A DNA stretch of 63,721 bases from assembly GCA_012800525.1 (NCBI GenBank), contig JAAZJD010000054.1:1-63721 (forward strand), read 5' to 3'. Below are positions 47,042 through 58,500 of this stretch, in pieces; positions within the stretch are counted from its first letter, which is position 1; each line of letters begins with the position of its first letter. The position numbers and the translations under genes are program-made. Source of the DNA: Clostridiales bacterium. Lineage in GTDB: Bacteria > Bacillota > Clostridia > Christensenellales > DTU072. The notes beneath the pieces were generated by a model. That model worked only from the letters and a program-made list of their open reading frames with translations. It was not told the origin of the DNA and did no database searches.

Positions 47042-47215
47042 AAATTTTTGCGGATTTCCGCATTTTTATCTAATATAATTATGCATCTACTAACCCCTCA
47101 TTGCAAGTCTAGAAGAAATTTTTGCGGGTTTACGCATTTTTATCTAATACAATTATACATCTACTAACCCCTCATTGCAAGTCTAGAAGAAATTTTTGCG
47201 GATTTCCGCATTTTT
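47042..47215. repeat. 74-bp repeats with a palindrome upstream of the DUF4143 gene
   Basis: Repeat units start at 47042, 47116 and 47190 (period 74 bp; third is partial). Each begins AAATTTTTGCGG and carries the dyad TGCGGATTTCCGCA (47049-47062; imperfect at 47123-47136; perfect at 47197-47210). The remainder of the unit, ending TTGCAAGTCTAGAAG, is nearly identical. The first dyad ends 26 bp before the DUF4143 start codon, between it and any upstream promoter. Confidence 0.9.
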
Positions 47216-47499
47216 ATACTCTAGACTCTCAATCTGTAAAGTTAAAATAAGATAATCTCTAAAATACAACTACAGTTATTTTGCAATAAACATTAAACTT
47301 CAAAAAATAAATATTAAAGTCAAATACACATTTTGCTAATGAGCATGCACTTATTTTTGAACAAACTTTAGACTTAACAAGACTTAACGACATTTGTTTT
47401 ATTTGTAATACTCCTTAACAACGATAGCTATTTATGATACACTAAAGGTGAAGTTTTTTTAAAACTAACCCTAATTATATGAGGAGGAAAAAATAATTT
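47216..47499. other. Intergenic region upstream of the aminotransferase
   Basis: AT-rich. The aminotransferase ribosome site (GAGGAGG) lies just before 47500, and a TATGAT -10-like box near 47433. TTAGACTTAACAA at 47368-47380 also occurs at 115-127 upstream of the nitroreductase. No coding signal. Confidence 0.5.
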
Positions 47500-49023
47500 A
47501 TGGAAAAAATAAATAAAAATGGATTTGGTATTACTAGATGGGAAAAAGCTGCAGATATTAATGCAAGGTTAAAAAATTTAACCAGCAAACCTATACATAG
47601 TATATCGGAAGACTATTTAAAAAATGAAGTTTTGCCTCACTTTGACACAAAGTGTGCTAAATCAAAAGAGATAACTGCTGAGGCAAAACAATATATACCA
47701 GGGGGAGTACAACATAATCTAGCTTTTAACTATCCATTCCCAATGTGTATGGTGAAAGCTGAAGGTGCATATCTATATGATATAGATGGCAACAAGTACT
47801 ATGATTTCTTGCAAGCTGGCGGACCTACTATTTTAGGCTCTAATAATGAAAATGTTAGAAAAGAAGCCATTAAGCTAATCAATGAATGCGGCCCTGTTAC
47901 TGGATTATTTCATGAGGCAGAATTGCTTATTGCAAAAGAAATTAATAAGCATATGCCATGGGTAGAAAAATTTAGAATGTTAGGTTCTGGTACTGAAGCT
48001 GTTATGGGCTCACTTAGAATTGCTAGAATCGCAACTAAAAAGAAGAAAATAATCAAGATGGGCGGAGCATATCATGGCTGGTCAGATCAAATGGTATATG
48101 ACCTAAAAATAGGTGGAACGAGAAACCTAACTGAATCACACGGTATCCCATCTCACATATTTAGGCATACTCAAGCTGTTAGAAATAATGATATCCAAGC
48201 TCTAAAAGGTTTAATGGCAACTAATCAACTTTGTGGCGGAACTGCTGCTGTCATTTTAGAGCCATTTGGACCAGAATCAGGAACAAGACCAGTGGATTTA
48301 GACTTTGCAAAACAAGTTAGAGAGCTTTGCGACAAATATGGCGCCTTGCTAATTTTTGATGAAGTTGTAACAGGTTTTAGAGTAGGACTTGGTGGAGCCC
48401 AAGGATTTTTCGGAGTTCAACCAGACCTTACAATATTTGGAAAAGTTGTTGCTGGTGGATATCCTGCTGCTGGTGGTATCGGCGGAAAGAAAAAATATGT
48501 TGATGCTCTAGCTGGTGGAGTTGCGACAATGATGAAAAAAGCATATGTTGGTGGAACTTTGGCTGCTAACCCCCTATCAGCACTTGCTGGATACCTAACT
48601 ATTAAAGAAATTGAAAAAACAGATGCTTGTGTTAAAGCAGGTAAAGCTGGCGATAGATTGACAGATGGATTGCAAATATTAATTGATAAATATGAGCTTC
48701 CTTTTGTTGCATATAACCAAGGATCAATTTGTCACTTAGAATGTACGGGTGCTATGAGCTTTGATTTCTCATCTAGGTCATTTTTGAAGTCTGCAATTGG
48801 CGCTTTAAGAGCAAAACCTGAAATGCTTCGTAGAAAAGTTGCAATGGAACATATGGGTGCAGCTTATATGGCAAATGGAATAGTCACACTTGCAGGAAGC
48901 AGACTATATACATCTGCAGCAGATACTGATGAAGTAATCGATGGTGCATTAAATAGATTTGAAGATGTCTTCAAACATGTAGTTTCATATGGCGGAAAAG
49001 AAGAATTTTTCAATCACAAATAG
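47500..49023 (+). CDS. PLP-dependent class III aminotransferase (GSA aminomutase-like)
   Basis: A 507-residue aminotransferase of fold type I, class III. Motifs: YIPGGVQHN, the LGSGTEAVMGSLRIAR cofactor region, HGWSDQ, LLIFDEVVTGFR with the PLP-binding aspartate, and the Schiff-base lysine K315 in FGKVVAGGYP. It is longer than glutamate-1-semialdehyde aminomutase (about 430) by an N-terminal extension, and no heme genes surround it, so a different substrate is likely. The next genes are two class II aldolase-like proteins and a transporter, suggesting a small catabolic cluster. Strong GAGGAGG ribosome site; terminator at 49051-49084. Confidence 0.88.
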   Translation: MEKINKNGFGITRWEKAADINARLKNLTSKPIHSISEDYLKNEVLPHFDTKCAKSKEITAEAKQYIPGGVQHNLAFNYPFPMCMVKAEGAYLYDIDGNKYYDFLQAGGPTILGSNNENVRKEAIKLINECGPVTGLFHEAELLIAKEINKHMPWVEKFRMLGSGTEAVMGSLRIARIATKKKKIIKMGGAYHGWSDQMVYDLKIGGTRNLTESHGIPSHIFRHTQAVRNNDIQALKGLMATNQLCGGTAAVILEPFGPESGTRPVDLDFAKQVRELCDKYGALLIFDEVVTGFRVGLGGAQGFFGVQPDLTIFGKVVAGGYPAAGGIGGKKKYVDALAGGVATMMKKAYVGGTLAANPLSALAGYLTIKEIEKTDACVKAGKAGDRLTDGLQILIDKYELPFVAYNQGSICHLECTGAMSFDFSSRSFLKSAIGALRAKPEMLRRKVAMEHMGAAYMANGIVTLAGSRLYTSAADTDEVIDGALNRFEDVFKHVVSYGGKEEFFNHK

Positions 49024-49050
49024 AAATTAATATTTAAACAAAACATTTTG

Positions 49051-49084
49051 AATAGAGCTAGATTGTTTTCTAGCTCTATTTTTA
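49051..49084 (+). terminator. Intrinsic terminator after the aminotransferase
   Basis: AATAGAGCTAGA (49051-49062) pairs perfectly with TCTAGCTCTATT (49069-49080) around a six-base loop, followed by T residues. The remaining 49085-49349 is AT-rich with no supported gene; the aldolase-like gene therefore needs its own promoter. Confidence 0.92.
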
Positions 49085-49349
49085 TGTGTTATATGACAAA
49101 GTTCTATAGGTAGTTTAAATAAAAACAATGCAGTTTCGGTAGCGACTATAATATACAAGACTAAAATAACTATAGTTATGCTGCTTTGATAGCAAATGAT
49201 GCTTAATAGTGATATTAATAAAATAAAAGACAACACTTCTAAAATGTTATATAATTGTATTGCTTATAAGTTTTATATATTTATATAAAGTAATGTTGCT
49301 AACTATTTTTACTGGTTAAATTCCAACAACATTATTATACGAGAAAAAT

Positions 49350-50036
49350 ATGGCACAATATGATTTTAGAAAATTAATCATCAAATATGCACTAGAATTA
49401 GCAAATGATAAAATGACAAGTCAAGGCAAAGATTTTATCAGCTATAGAATTAATCAAAATACTATGTTTATTACTAAACCTGGAGCCGATTTTGCAAATC
49501 TGAAAAACGATGATATCGTAATAGAAATCATCAATAAAGATGCAAAAGATAAAGAAGTTGCTTTGCACTCTAATATTTATGCAACAAAGATTGAAATAAA
49601 CGCCATAATTCACTCTAATCATGACCTTATAGAAACTGCAGCAAATATGAAAAAGAAAATGAAAGCACCACTAGATGACATGGCTCAAATTGTTGGACCA
49701 ACACTTAGAGTTGTTCAAAAAAATGAAGTTAAAGATATCATGAAAGCTCTAAAAGGTAGAGACGCCTGTCTTGTTAAAGGCGAAGGTGCCATATCTTTAG
49801 GTAGGACAATAGCTGAAGCTCACACCGGTGCAATGGTATTATTTAAAGCTTGCAAATGTCATGCTGAAGGTCAAAAGCTTGGAGGTACAGTTACTATTCC
49901 GTTTTTAGAATCTTTCCTTATGCACAAAGTTTACAAGATGAAATATAGTAATGTTAACCAAGAATTAATGATTAAAAAAGAAAAAGAAGAAGCTTTAATT
50001 GGACCAAATGATGATACAAGTGGTTTAAATATATAG
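49350..50036 (+). CDS. Divergent class II aldolase/adducin-like protein
   Basis: A 228-residue member of the FucA/adducin fold. Compared with its neighbour at 50268, the zinc-binding H-x-H reads H88-S-N90 and the third histidine (NHG) reads G-E145-G. The glutamate before the first histidine (E69) is kept. Two of three zinc ligands are therefore missing, so normal aldolase catalysis is unlikely. It has a longer C-terminal tail ending in GLNI. It may form a complex with the intact paralogue; this is inference. No clear ribosome site is visible upstream beyond GAGAAAA. Confidence 0.65.
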   Translation: MAQYDFRKLIIKYALELANDKMTSQGKDFISYRINQNTMFITKPGADFANLKNDDIVIEIINKDAKDKEVALHSNIYATKIEINAIIHSNHDLIETAANMKKKMKAPLDDMAQIVGPTLRVVQKNEVKDIMKALKGRDACLVKGEGAISLGRTIAEAHTGAMVLFKACKCHAEGQKLGGTVTIPFLESFLMHKVYKMKYSNVNQELMIKKEKEEALIGPNDDTSGLNI

Positions 50037-50247
50037 ATATAATAGTAAAATATAGATACTTTAGATATATAAATGCAAATATGAAGGTAAAATATAGATG
50101 CTTTTAGGTATACGATGAAATATCTTTGGTTTAGATATATAAATATAAAAGAAAAATGCAGACACTTTTTAAACATATATAATAAAACTGTCTTGCAAAT
50201 ATGAAGGTAAAAATATAGACACTTTTAGATATACAATAAAATATCTT
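50022..50247. repeat. Tandem duplication of the aldolase-like gene 3' end and flank
   Basis: 50022-50127 (last codons GGTTTAAATATATAG plus flank) and 50128-50247 (GGTTTAGATATATAA plus flank) are imperfect copies. The clearest shared part is TGCAAATATGAAGGTAAAA at 50074 and 50194. AT-richness makes the exact edges uncertain. It fills nearly all of the gap to the next gene. Confidence 0.7.
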
Positions 50248-50267
50248 ATAAGTATAAGAGGTATATT

Positions 50268-50834
50268 ATGAATGAAATGGATATTAGAAAAAAGATTATT
50301 GAAACGGGCTTAAACTTAGTTAAAGATAGATTAGTGCAAGGAACATGGGGAAACATTTCTATGAGAATAGACGATGAATATATGATAGTCACCCCAAGTG
50401 GATTAGACTATTCAATTTTAAAACCTGAAGATTTGCCAAAGGTTAGCATTTTAGATACAAAAGAATGGACTGGTCCATATAAACCTACAACTGAAAGAAA
50501 AGTTCATGCTGCAATATATAGAAGTAGACCCGATGTTATGGCAGTTATCCATACTCACCCTATGAATGCTTCAGTTTTTGCAAGCTCTAGAAAAAATATC
50601 CCATTGTTTAATGATGAGTTAAAATCTTGCCTAAAACATGATGTTATCGTATCAAAATATGCCCTACCAGGAACTAAAAAAATGCAAAAAGTAACAACCC
50701 AAGCTCTTGGCGAAAATGATGCTTGCCTACTTGCAAATCATGGAGCTTTCTCCTGCGGAAAAACTATGGAAGATGCCTACAATGTTTTAGCAACAATTGA
50801 AAAAGCTTGTGAAGAATATCTAACTAAAAAATAG
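50268..50834 (+). CDS. Class II aldolase (FucA-like)
   Basis: A 188-residue zinc aldolase of the L-fuculose-phosphate aldolase/adducin family, which cleaves or forms sugar-phosphate carbon bonds via a zinc enolate. Motifs are complete: GTWGNIS, TPSGLDY, E76, H95-T-H97-P, and N-H158-G. Length is slightly short (FucA about 215). AGAGG lies about 8 bp before the ATG. Together with the fucosidase GH95 this could suggest fucose use, but the isomerase and kinase genes are not present here. Also compatible with a 5-deoxyribulose-phosphate-type salvage aldolase. Confidence 0.88.
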   Translation: MNEMDIRKKIIETGLNLVKDRLVQGTWGNISMRIDDEYMIVTPSGLDYSILKPEDLPKVSILDTKEWTGPYKPTTERKVHAAIYRSRPDVMAVIHTHPMNASVFASSRKNIPLFNDELKSCLKHDVIVSKYALPGTKKMQKVTTQALGENDACLLANHGAFSCGKTMEDAYNVLATIEKACEEYLTKK

Positions 50835-50880
50835 TCGCTTAACTTAAAGTAATTTGAAAAATTTTAATTAATGTAAAAAA

Positions 50881-51013
50881 GGAGCTGTTAAGAAACCCCA
50901 AAAAATCTTAACAGCACCTTTTTATTGTCAAAACACAAACACATTTAGAGAAGTGCTATTTTGATATTAGCTATTTATATGTTGTAGTTATTTAAACGTT
51001 TCTTAACAGCCCC
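50881..51013. mobile_element. MITE-like hairpin element, copy B
   Basis: A 133-bp element with terminal inverted repeats GGAGCTGTTAAGAAAC (50881-50896) and GTTTCTTAACAGCCCC (50998-51013). An inner arm TCTTAACAGCACC at 50907-50919 can also pair with the left end, followed by TTTTTATT, so the left arm has two competing partners. It lies between convergent genes, 25 bp after the permease stop and 46 bp after the aldolase stop, and would act as a bidirectional terminator. Homologous to 7250-7380. Confidence 0.7.
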
Positions 51014-51037
51014 AGTTTTTCAAATGAATATAACGAC

Positions 51038-52345
51038 CTACATGCCCCACACTAACCAAATAAGGACATAGCCTGTGACTACTGCAATTAAAGTAAATGG
51101 GACACTAATTTTCATAAACTGCAAGGCTTTAACTTCATGTCCATCTTTTCTTAAAATTCCAAGTGCAGTAATATTTGCTGATGCTCCGATAGGAGTAAGG
51201 TTTCCACCAAGTGTTGCACCAGAAATCAAACCAAAATACAATAATGTTGGGTCTACACCCATCAATGCAGCAATTCCAGATACTACTGGCAACATAGTTG
51301 CGACATAAGGAATATTGTCAATAAAAGCAGATAGCAAAACGGAAAACCATACCAAAATTGAATAAATTGCAAAAAGATTTCCGCCAGATAAACTAACAAA
51401 GAACTCACTTAATCTATCTATAACACCAGCCTCTTTTATCCCAGCAATGACTACAAATAAGCTACCAAGTAATAACAATGTAAAGAAATCTATTTCTTTA
51501 ACTGTTTCTAATGTTACCTTAACATTTTTTTCAGTTATAGCTTCTTTTATTAATCCAATAAGCAATAAACTGACACAAATAACTCCATTAGTTAAATCAA
51601 GTTCTCCTGCCATTATTTTTGCCTTAGCAGGTAAAAATGAAGCAATTATCAAAAGAACAATCATTAATAAAAGCAAAACAGATGGGAAAAAATCTTTTAC
51701 TTTCGTTTGGTCTTCTAGTGTAATTTTTTGTTTATCTTTTCTAAAAACAAAAAGCAAAAGTAATGTGGCTAATATCGCACTAATTTGAACAACAAAGAAA
51801 AGTCCCATCTTCCCCCTATAAATGAAAAAGTCTAAAAATGTCATATTTGCATAACCACCAAGCATAATGGATGTAGTATCCCCTACCAAAGTAGCTGCAC
51901 CTTGAAGATTTGAAGATATAGCTATAGCAATAATACAATTGACTGGTGATATTTCTAGTTTTTTGCAAATTGTTAAAGCAATAGGAGCAATCATAAGAAC
52001 AGTTGCAACATTATCTATAAATGCGGAAACTAAACCTGCAAAGAAAGAAAGTGAAACCATTGCCCATTGAACATTTGGGGTTTTATGAATGATTTTTTCA
52101 GCAAGAAGGGATGGCATTTCAGACTTGATAAAAAGAGCAACAATGCCCATTGTTCCTCCTATCATCATCAAAACATTCCAGTCAACTGATTCTAATAACT
52201 TTTTAATTGGCAATATTCCAATAGCAAGATATAATACTGCGGATACTAAAGCTACATATGCCCTATATTTTGGCAAAGCTAATAGTAAAATATACGTTAC
52301 AGCAAACAATACAATTGCAATGATAAATTTTGTTGATTCAGCCAT
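51038..52345 (-). CDS. Ion transporter superfamily permease (ArsB/NhaD/SLC13-like)
   Basis: A 435-residue inner-membrane protein with about 11-12 hydrophobic helices. Two related hairpin motifs mark the ion-transporter fold: SAFIDNVATVLMIAPIAL (about residues 108-125) and SAFIDNIPYVATMLPVV (about 335-350). The SGATLGGNLTPIGASANI segment is the second signature loop. Substrate may be Na+/H+, arsenite or an organic anion; sequence alone does not tell. AGGAGAG precedes the ATG and TATAAT lies at 52375-52380. It is convergent with the aldolase pair. Confidence 0.85.
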   Translation of the reverse strand: MAESTKFIIAIVLFAVTYILLLALPKYRAYVALVSAVLYLAIGILPIKKLLESVDWNVLMMIGGTMGIVALFIKSEMPSLLAEKIIHKTPNVQWAMVSLSFFAGLVSAFIDNVATVLMIAPIALTICKKLEISPVNCIIAIAISSNLQGAATLVGDTTSIMLGGYANMTFLDFFIYRGKMGLFFVVQISAILATLLLLFVFRKDKQKITLEDQTKVKDFFPSVLLLLMIVLLIIASFLPAKAKIMAGELDLTNGVICVSLLLIGLIKEAITEKNVKVTLETVKEIDFFTLLLLGSLFVVIAGIKEAGVIDRLSEFFVSLSGGNLFAIYSILVWFSVLLSAFIDNIPYVATMLPVVSGIAALMGVDPTLLYFGLISGATLGGNLTPIGASANITALGILRKDGHEVKALQFMKISVPFTLIAVVTGYVLIWLVWGM

Positions 52346-52464
52346 TTGTCTCTCCTAAAAATCCTACCCTAAATATTATATACCATATCCAACTTTTTTT
52401 ACACTACAAAATATTTTTTAAACTACTATATTTGTGAAATGAAATGCTGTCAATTACTCTATTG

Positions 52465-52493
52465 AAAAAACCACCAAATTTGGTGGTTTTTAT
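52465..52493 (-). terminator. Terminator of the giant surface protein gene
   Basis: The palindrome CCACCAAATTTGGTGG (52471-52486), flanked by A and T runs, lies 28 bp after the stop codon at 52521. The T run on the minus strand follows the stem. Confidence 0.9.
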
Positions 52494-52520
52494 TACATGA
52501 AACATAAGAAATATAATCTT

Positions 52521-55500
52521 TTATGGATTAACCCTTAGCACTGTATATAGTTTCATTTGACGGTGACCAAGGCGTAATGAATATTCAAATGTGTAATACA
52601 TTGCTCTACCTTCTGTGTAAGTTACTATATCACGCCAATTGTTGACTAATTGTGTTCCAAAGTTTGTTGGCGACCACGTTGTTGTACGATATACTGTTGC
52701 ACTTCTCCAGTCAACTGGATACATATAGTCATAGTCATGTCCAGGCACCTCAATGGTTTGTATTCCCAAAAATCCTCCTGAGGTTGTATATGGATCGATA
52801 TGGTCTCTCATAGACATCATTGGTAGATACTGTAAGCTAAATGGTGTTCCAGAAGCTATTTCAATTCTTGGATATTGATTGTCTGGGCTCCATCTAATTT
52901 GTTCAGATAAACCTTGTTGCACAACTGTTGACTTGTATTTTGCTGCTGGGAATGTTTGAGTCCTATCACCAACAGTCATGACACCTTGATCATCTAAGCC
53001 AACATATCTCCATTGTTCTTCTGGTGGTAGCTGAGGAGCTATCATTCCATGACCAAACGATGTTGCAGGGTGATATAGGCCTACCCCTTGAATAAATAGA
53101 GAGTTATTAGGAGTTCCTTCACCATTTGTATAGCTAGATGGATCTTCATATGCAGTCAGATAAATCTCACCACCTACAGGATCTTCAGGGCTTGGATATG
53201 CTCTTACTGTTGTTGCATCCCAATAAATTATACCTGCATAACCTTGCTCAACTACTGGTGTTGGATCATCTTGGCTTATCGATGGTTGTCTAAATTGTGA
53301 TGGTGTAGCCTTTTGTGCAGAAATTTGTATTTCTGCATCCAAGCTGTAGATATCTCCTATCACACTTAAGCCTACTGTTTTTGCATCCTCATCATCATCA
53401 AAGCTATCTTCTATCACAGAGAATATTCTAGTATTTGTGTCTCCAAGATTGAACGTATATTCAAGTGGTATGGTTCTAGATTGTGAGTATGTGCTTCCTG
53501 CAAACACTTGTTTAAACGTCTTTTGTAAAGTAGTGGTTTTGCCAACTTCTAAAGAAATCATGTTATCAACTGTATTCATTAGTAAAACTTTCTCTGGTCT
53601 TACATTAAATTCATATTCAATTACTTGGCCACCTCTTCCTCCAAGCTGCAAGTATGCTTTTTGTGTTTCTTGTGTATCAAACCAATTAACCTCATCAAAG
53701 CTCCACTTATTAACTCTATTTCTATATGTACCGCCACCTCTAAATCCTGTGAACTCAACTATACCACCGTCAAAAGAGACCCTTAATCCGTCGTTTGATC
53801 TTATATCTATTGTAGAAGATGGTGTCAATCTTTCTCCAGGCATTACTTCTGCCATATGTGCTAAATCTCCTCTAACACTAGAAGGTAGTAAAATAACTTC
53901 TTCCATAGAGAAGGTTCTAGTAGCTTCTCTAAACAATGTAGGATTAGGTATAGTCCATAGATTTGGGCTATTATGTACTTCAACAGAATGAGTTTGTCCA
54001 TCTAAATCTAGTCTAAAGGTTGTTCTCATAACTTCTTTATTGTAATGAACTAGCAAGCGATTACCAAAAGATCCTGACCAAATTGAATCTGTAACATCAA
54101 CAAAGTCTGTTGCCTTTCTTGGATTTGCAAACAAAGCTGCTCTTTTTGATAAGTATTCTTCAGTATTTCCAAAATTCCTTGCTTCAAGTATTGTAGTATT
54201 TAATTCTTCTAAGGCATCTTTTGTTCCTACATAAACTCTGTATTCTGTAGGTAGAGGAATTCCACCAAGCTTAATGTATTCATATGGATTCCTTACATAA
54301 TAACTTTCATTTGTTGTTGCACCAAGCTGATATTCTAGGGCTTGAATATTATTTGAGTGAGCATATGGCATTCCCCAATCCTTGAAATCTTTAGCTGTTT
54401 CATTTTCAATAACTTCAAAACCTAAAATGTATGCCTCTTCACAATGTGCATCAAATTTTGCATATTGTTGTCCGCCTTCACCAAGTCCAAATCCTGGAAT
54501 TTTAATATAAAATCTTGCATCTTTACCTTTATGTGATATGCCTCTTGTTGAATCTAGGGTAAATCTAATTCTCATAGACTCTTCTGCTTCTGAAACAGTA
54601 ATGTAGTTATTTTCTGTTGTAAATAGATTTGCATAACCTCCCATTGTAAAGGTAATATCATATGCACCTTCCTCAGAGCCACCTGGTACATTTTCTGGAA
54701 TATTTCCAAAGCGTAAAGTGAAGTATCTTGAAGTAGATGGATCATCTCCACCAAATAAATCTCTTACCACATCAGCAGCGACATCATATGAGTAGTTATA
54801 TTTATATGGTTTAATTGTAGGTTTAATTGGGATTTCTTCGCCATATTTATCAAGCATTGGATATGGGAATCTACCTGAAATTTGTCTTCCCGTTGTTTCG
54901 TCTAAAACAAGCTCGTTGTCTATAGTTATTAAACGACCAAGTTCATCGCGTACTTGTTCTGTATATATCTTGTCTCCATTTTCATCTACAACATAATCTA
55001 AATCTGTAGGATGATTATCTTGTAGGTATACTGGTTCATAAAGATTAGTAAAGCCAGTAACAGTTCTATCTAACACCCTTACATTGTATTTTACGCTTTG
55101 AGCAAAACGATTATCATTTGCAGCTTGATTTGCATTTGCAGCTATTCTATTTAACTTAACAATTGCAATTGCATTGTTATTTAATTCTGCTCCTTTAACA
55201 GAAACTTTGACACCAGCAATATTCCAATCAACCTTCATTTGACTAGCATCAACTGGCGCATTATATGGATTTAATCCATACTTTCCAACTAAATCGCCAT
55301 CTTGTGCAAATTTTACATTTATAGATTCTTTTGGATAAATTTCATCTGGGTTATATACTCTAAATGGATCAAATACAAAGTGCAATCCTTTTTCCCCATC
55401 TTCTTTTGCAAAAGGTGAGTCACTAACAGCAAATAACTTTGATATCTCTCTATTCACGACAACTACAGGAATAATAATTGTTTGATATCCACCAGCTTCA

Positions 55501-58500
55501 TTACCCATCTTTGCAGTAATTCTGCCTGTACCACCCTTGTAGTCTATTTCTTTTGATACTCTACCTGATGGCGACAAGATATGATATGCATGAGTTCTAT
55601 CATATTCAACAGATGTTGTTGTCCTAAATCCAGATGCAGTCATAATGACAACATTATCTTCCGTAATTACATTAACCTTGTTAGATTCAATGTCTTCAAA
55701 CATTGGAATTTCCACTCTATATGTTGAATTATGCTCTGTAAATGAAGTTGGTGTATATGTTCTATATTTATAGTCTTCATAACCAGGCTCAGAAATAGCA
55801 TCTCCATATTTCACTGCATATGGATCGATGAATACAGCATCTTCAATACCTGCAACGTATGTCATATCATAAATTGTTCCAGTGATTGTTAGTAGATACA
55901 TTGCATCTTTTGCTATAGTATCGCCTTTTCTACCAAAGTTTACAACAGCTCTAATACTTCTTCCTTTATACAAGTCTTGTAGTATTGTAGGTCTTCCAGT
56001 ATTTGCATCAAAGATTTGATATGAATCTTGAGAGAGTTCAAAGACAATTTCTTTTAGTGAATTATTGCCTAAAATATTTCCTGAAACATCTTCATTGCCA
56101 TATCTATTGACACGATAAATAATTTCAATTGGGAATGCAAAGGCATCATCAGCAAAATCTTCACTATAACCCTTGACATATGGGTCAATGTTGATGTGAT
56201 TTGAATATGGAAGCACACTACCATCTCTATATCTTACGAAACGGTCTTGCGTTCTTCTGTTTATAACTTCAATTGGTATGCTAATTGATTGTCTACCAGT
56301 TACTCTACCATTTTCTTCTACATAAATTGTAGCAATTGCACTAGAACCATTGCTTTCGTTATACATGCCACCATAAATTGTTAGCTGTGATAAAGCTCTA
56401 CTTATATCCCAACTTACAAATACTTCACGTCTTGCATTTATTGTCTTTCCTTCTTCTTCACTACCTGCACTTCCTAAGTTTGCTAAAACTTTGCTTGGTA
56501 ATCCAACAAAACCAACATATGGGTCAACTACTAATTTTTCAATTTGTCCAAGGCTATTTAATCTAACAACTGAATCTTCCGTTAAAGGCTCTGTTTCGCT
56601 TATTGAGAGGCTAAATAACTCTGATGGCAATACTTCAACATTGATTAAGAAGTTTTGCTCTAACCCTTGAATTCCTTTGCCTATCGTGGCCCTTAATCTA
56701 TATGTACCACCAGTCTTATCGTAAACTAAACCAACTTGGCTGACTTCAACTGAAACATTTTCATCTATAGCACCTTGTTTGAATAGAACTTGTACACCAG
56801 GATTAAATTCAACAATTTCAATAGCTACAGCTTTTACTGCATCATATGCGCTTAGACCTATTGGATTTGCATCGTATTCATATTCTTCTAGTGTATAACC
56901 TGCATTTGCAAGTTCTGATATGTATGCAGGAGTTGTCTTGCCATGACCTCTATAGCCAACATAAATTACTTGGTTTACACTATCTAGATATGAAACTAGA
57001 ACTTGACCACTTAATTTGAGATATTGTAATGCACTATCTATCTCTGTTATTTCACTTGGCCATTCGTTAAGCGTTAATTGTTCAAGACCATTTACAACAT
57101 CAAGTATATTGGTATTTTGTTTGATTATTGGATCTGATACATTATATGAGGCATTTCCATATGAAATTGCAATTAAAGTAGCCTTGCCTAAGTCTGCAAA
57201 CTCGATCTTATCATACAAGCTACCTTTTAGGGTTTGCTCACCATACCAAGTTCTAATTGCCACTGCGATTCTTTCTTGTACAGTAAATTCCATTGGTCTT
57301 TCTTGCCTTATAGAAAGAGTATTAGTCGTTGTATCATCTTCATGGATAACTCTTAAAATTCCACCAAAGTCTTCTGTTATGCCAAAGCCTACCATCTTGT
57401 TATATACATATTCGTACAAATATGTGTATGGAATATCTGGATAATCAATATCTAATTCTTTGGTAATTTCTGTTTCACTGTCATTAGATTTTACAGCTAC
57501 ACTAACTTTGCCATCAATTGCACCTAAAGCATTATTTATTTGCTCTATTATATTTCCATATGGATTTAGAGACACTTCATTTGTAATGCCACCAAAGCTT
57601 ACAATTGTTTGTCCGATTTGGAAAATCTTAATTTCTACTGGGTGATATCCAAATAGGCCGCCACCAACTCTTCCTACAACAGTTCTTTCTACATCTTCAA
57701 AATGTTTAAATGCATTAATTTCTAGCCATTCTACCGGTAAATCATTATATTCAGTAAGTGGGTTATCTGGATCTGAAGCATTTGGAACTAGACTTTCTAC
57801 TCTTGCATAATGTGGAAGCTTAATACCATCAAATGCATAGAATGTATTAGATTTAGTGTTATCTGCTACATCAGCAATTGTAAACTCATCAGAATAGTCT
57901 TCATCTTTGAAGTATTGCACTGAGGTTATTTCTCTTGATTTCAAGTTAATATATCTAACTGGAATTACTCTTCTATTATTATCACTTACACCAAGTGTAG
58001 CATTTCCAATGATTCCCTCAACTTGTGAGTAGAAGCTCTCTTTATCTACACCAAGGTCAAATACTACAGGAACAGCTTCTTCAGTTTCAAATTCATCTTG
58101 CAATTTAACGTTAATCAATTTTGGAAGCTCAAAATTAACAGGGTCTTTTATCTTTATTGTTACCTTTGGATCAGCATCATTATTTACTTCAATTGTAAAT
58201 CCATTAACATCTGATGTTACTGGAGCAATATTTGAATATTCATGATTTGATAAGAAGCCATCATTTGTTAATTGATATTGGATTTCTTGAGACCATATTG
58301 GGTTTTCTGCATAACCAACATTTCCAATTCTTACTTTTATACCCACTGTTCTACCGTCTAAGTATATTCCACCTTCTTCAATAAAGTTCCAAGATATAAC
58401 TTCAAACATATCTCTAGCAATCGTAACATTTAGACCTTTAACTTTTGCCTTGATTCCTGCTTGCTCTAACATGTCATCGATATTACCTTTCATAGCTGGG

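Noticed and set aside
47042-47215. Possible CRISPR array
   Set aside because: The 74-bp units are contiguous near-identical copies including the parts between palindromes, so there are no variable spacers, and no cas genes are nearby.
49027-49236. Small hydrophobic minus-strand open frame of 69 codons
   Set aside because: It overlaps the aminotransferase terminator, begins with a non-ATG codon and has no ribosome site.
49350-50834. Fucose catabolic operon together with GH95
   Set aside because: No fucose isomerase, kinase or permease is nearby, and the fucosidase lies 31 kb away.
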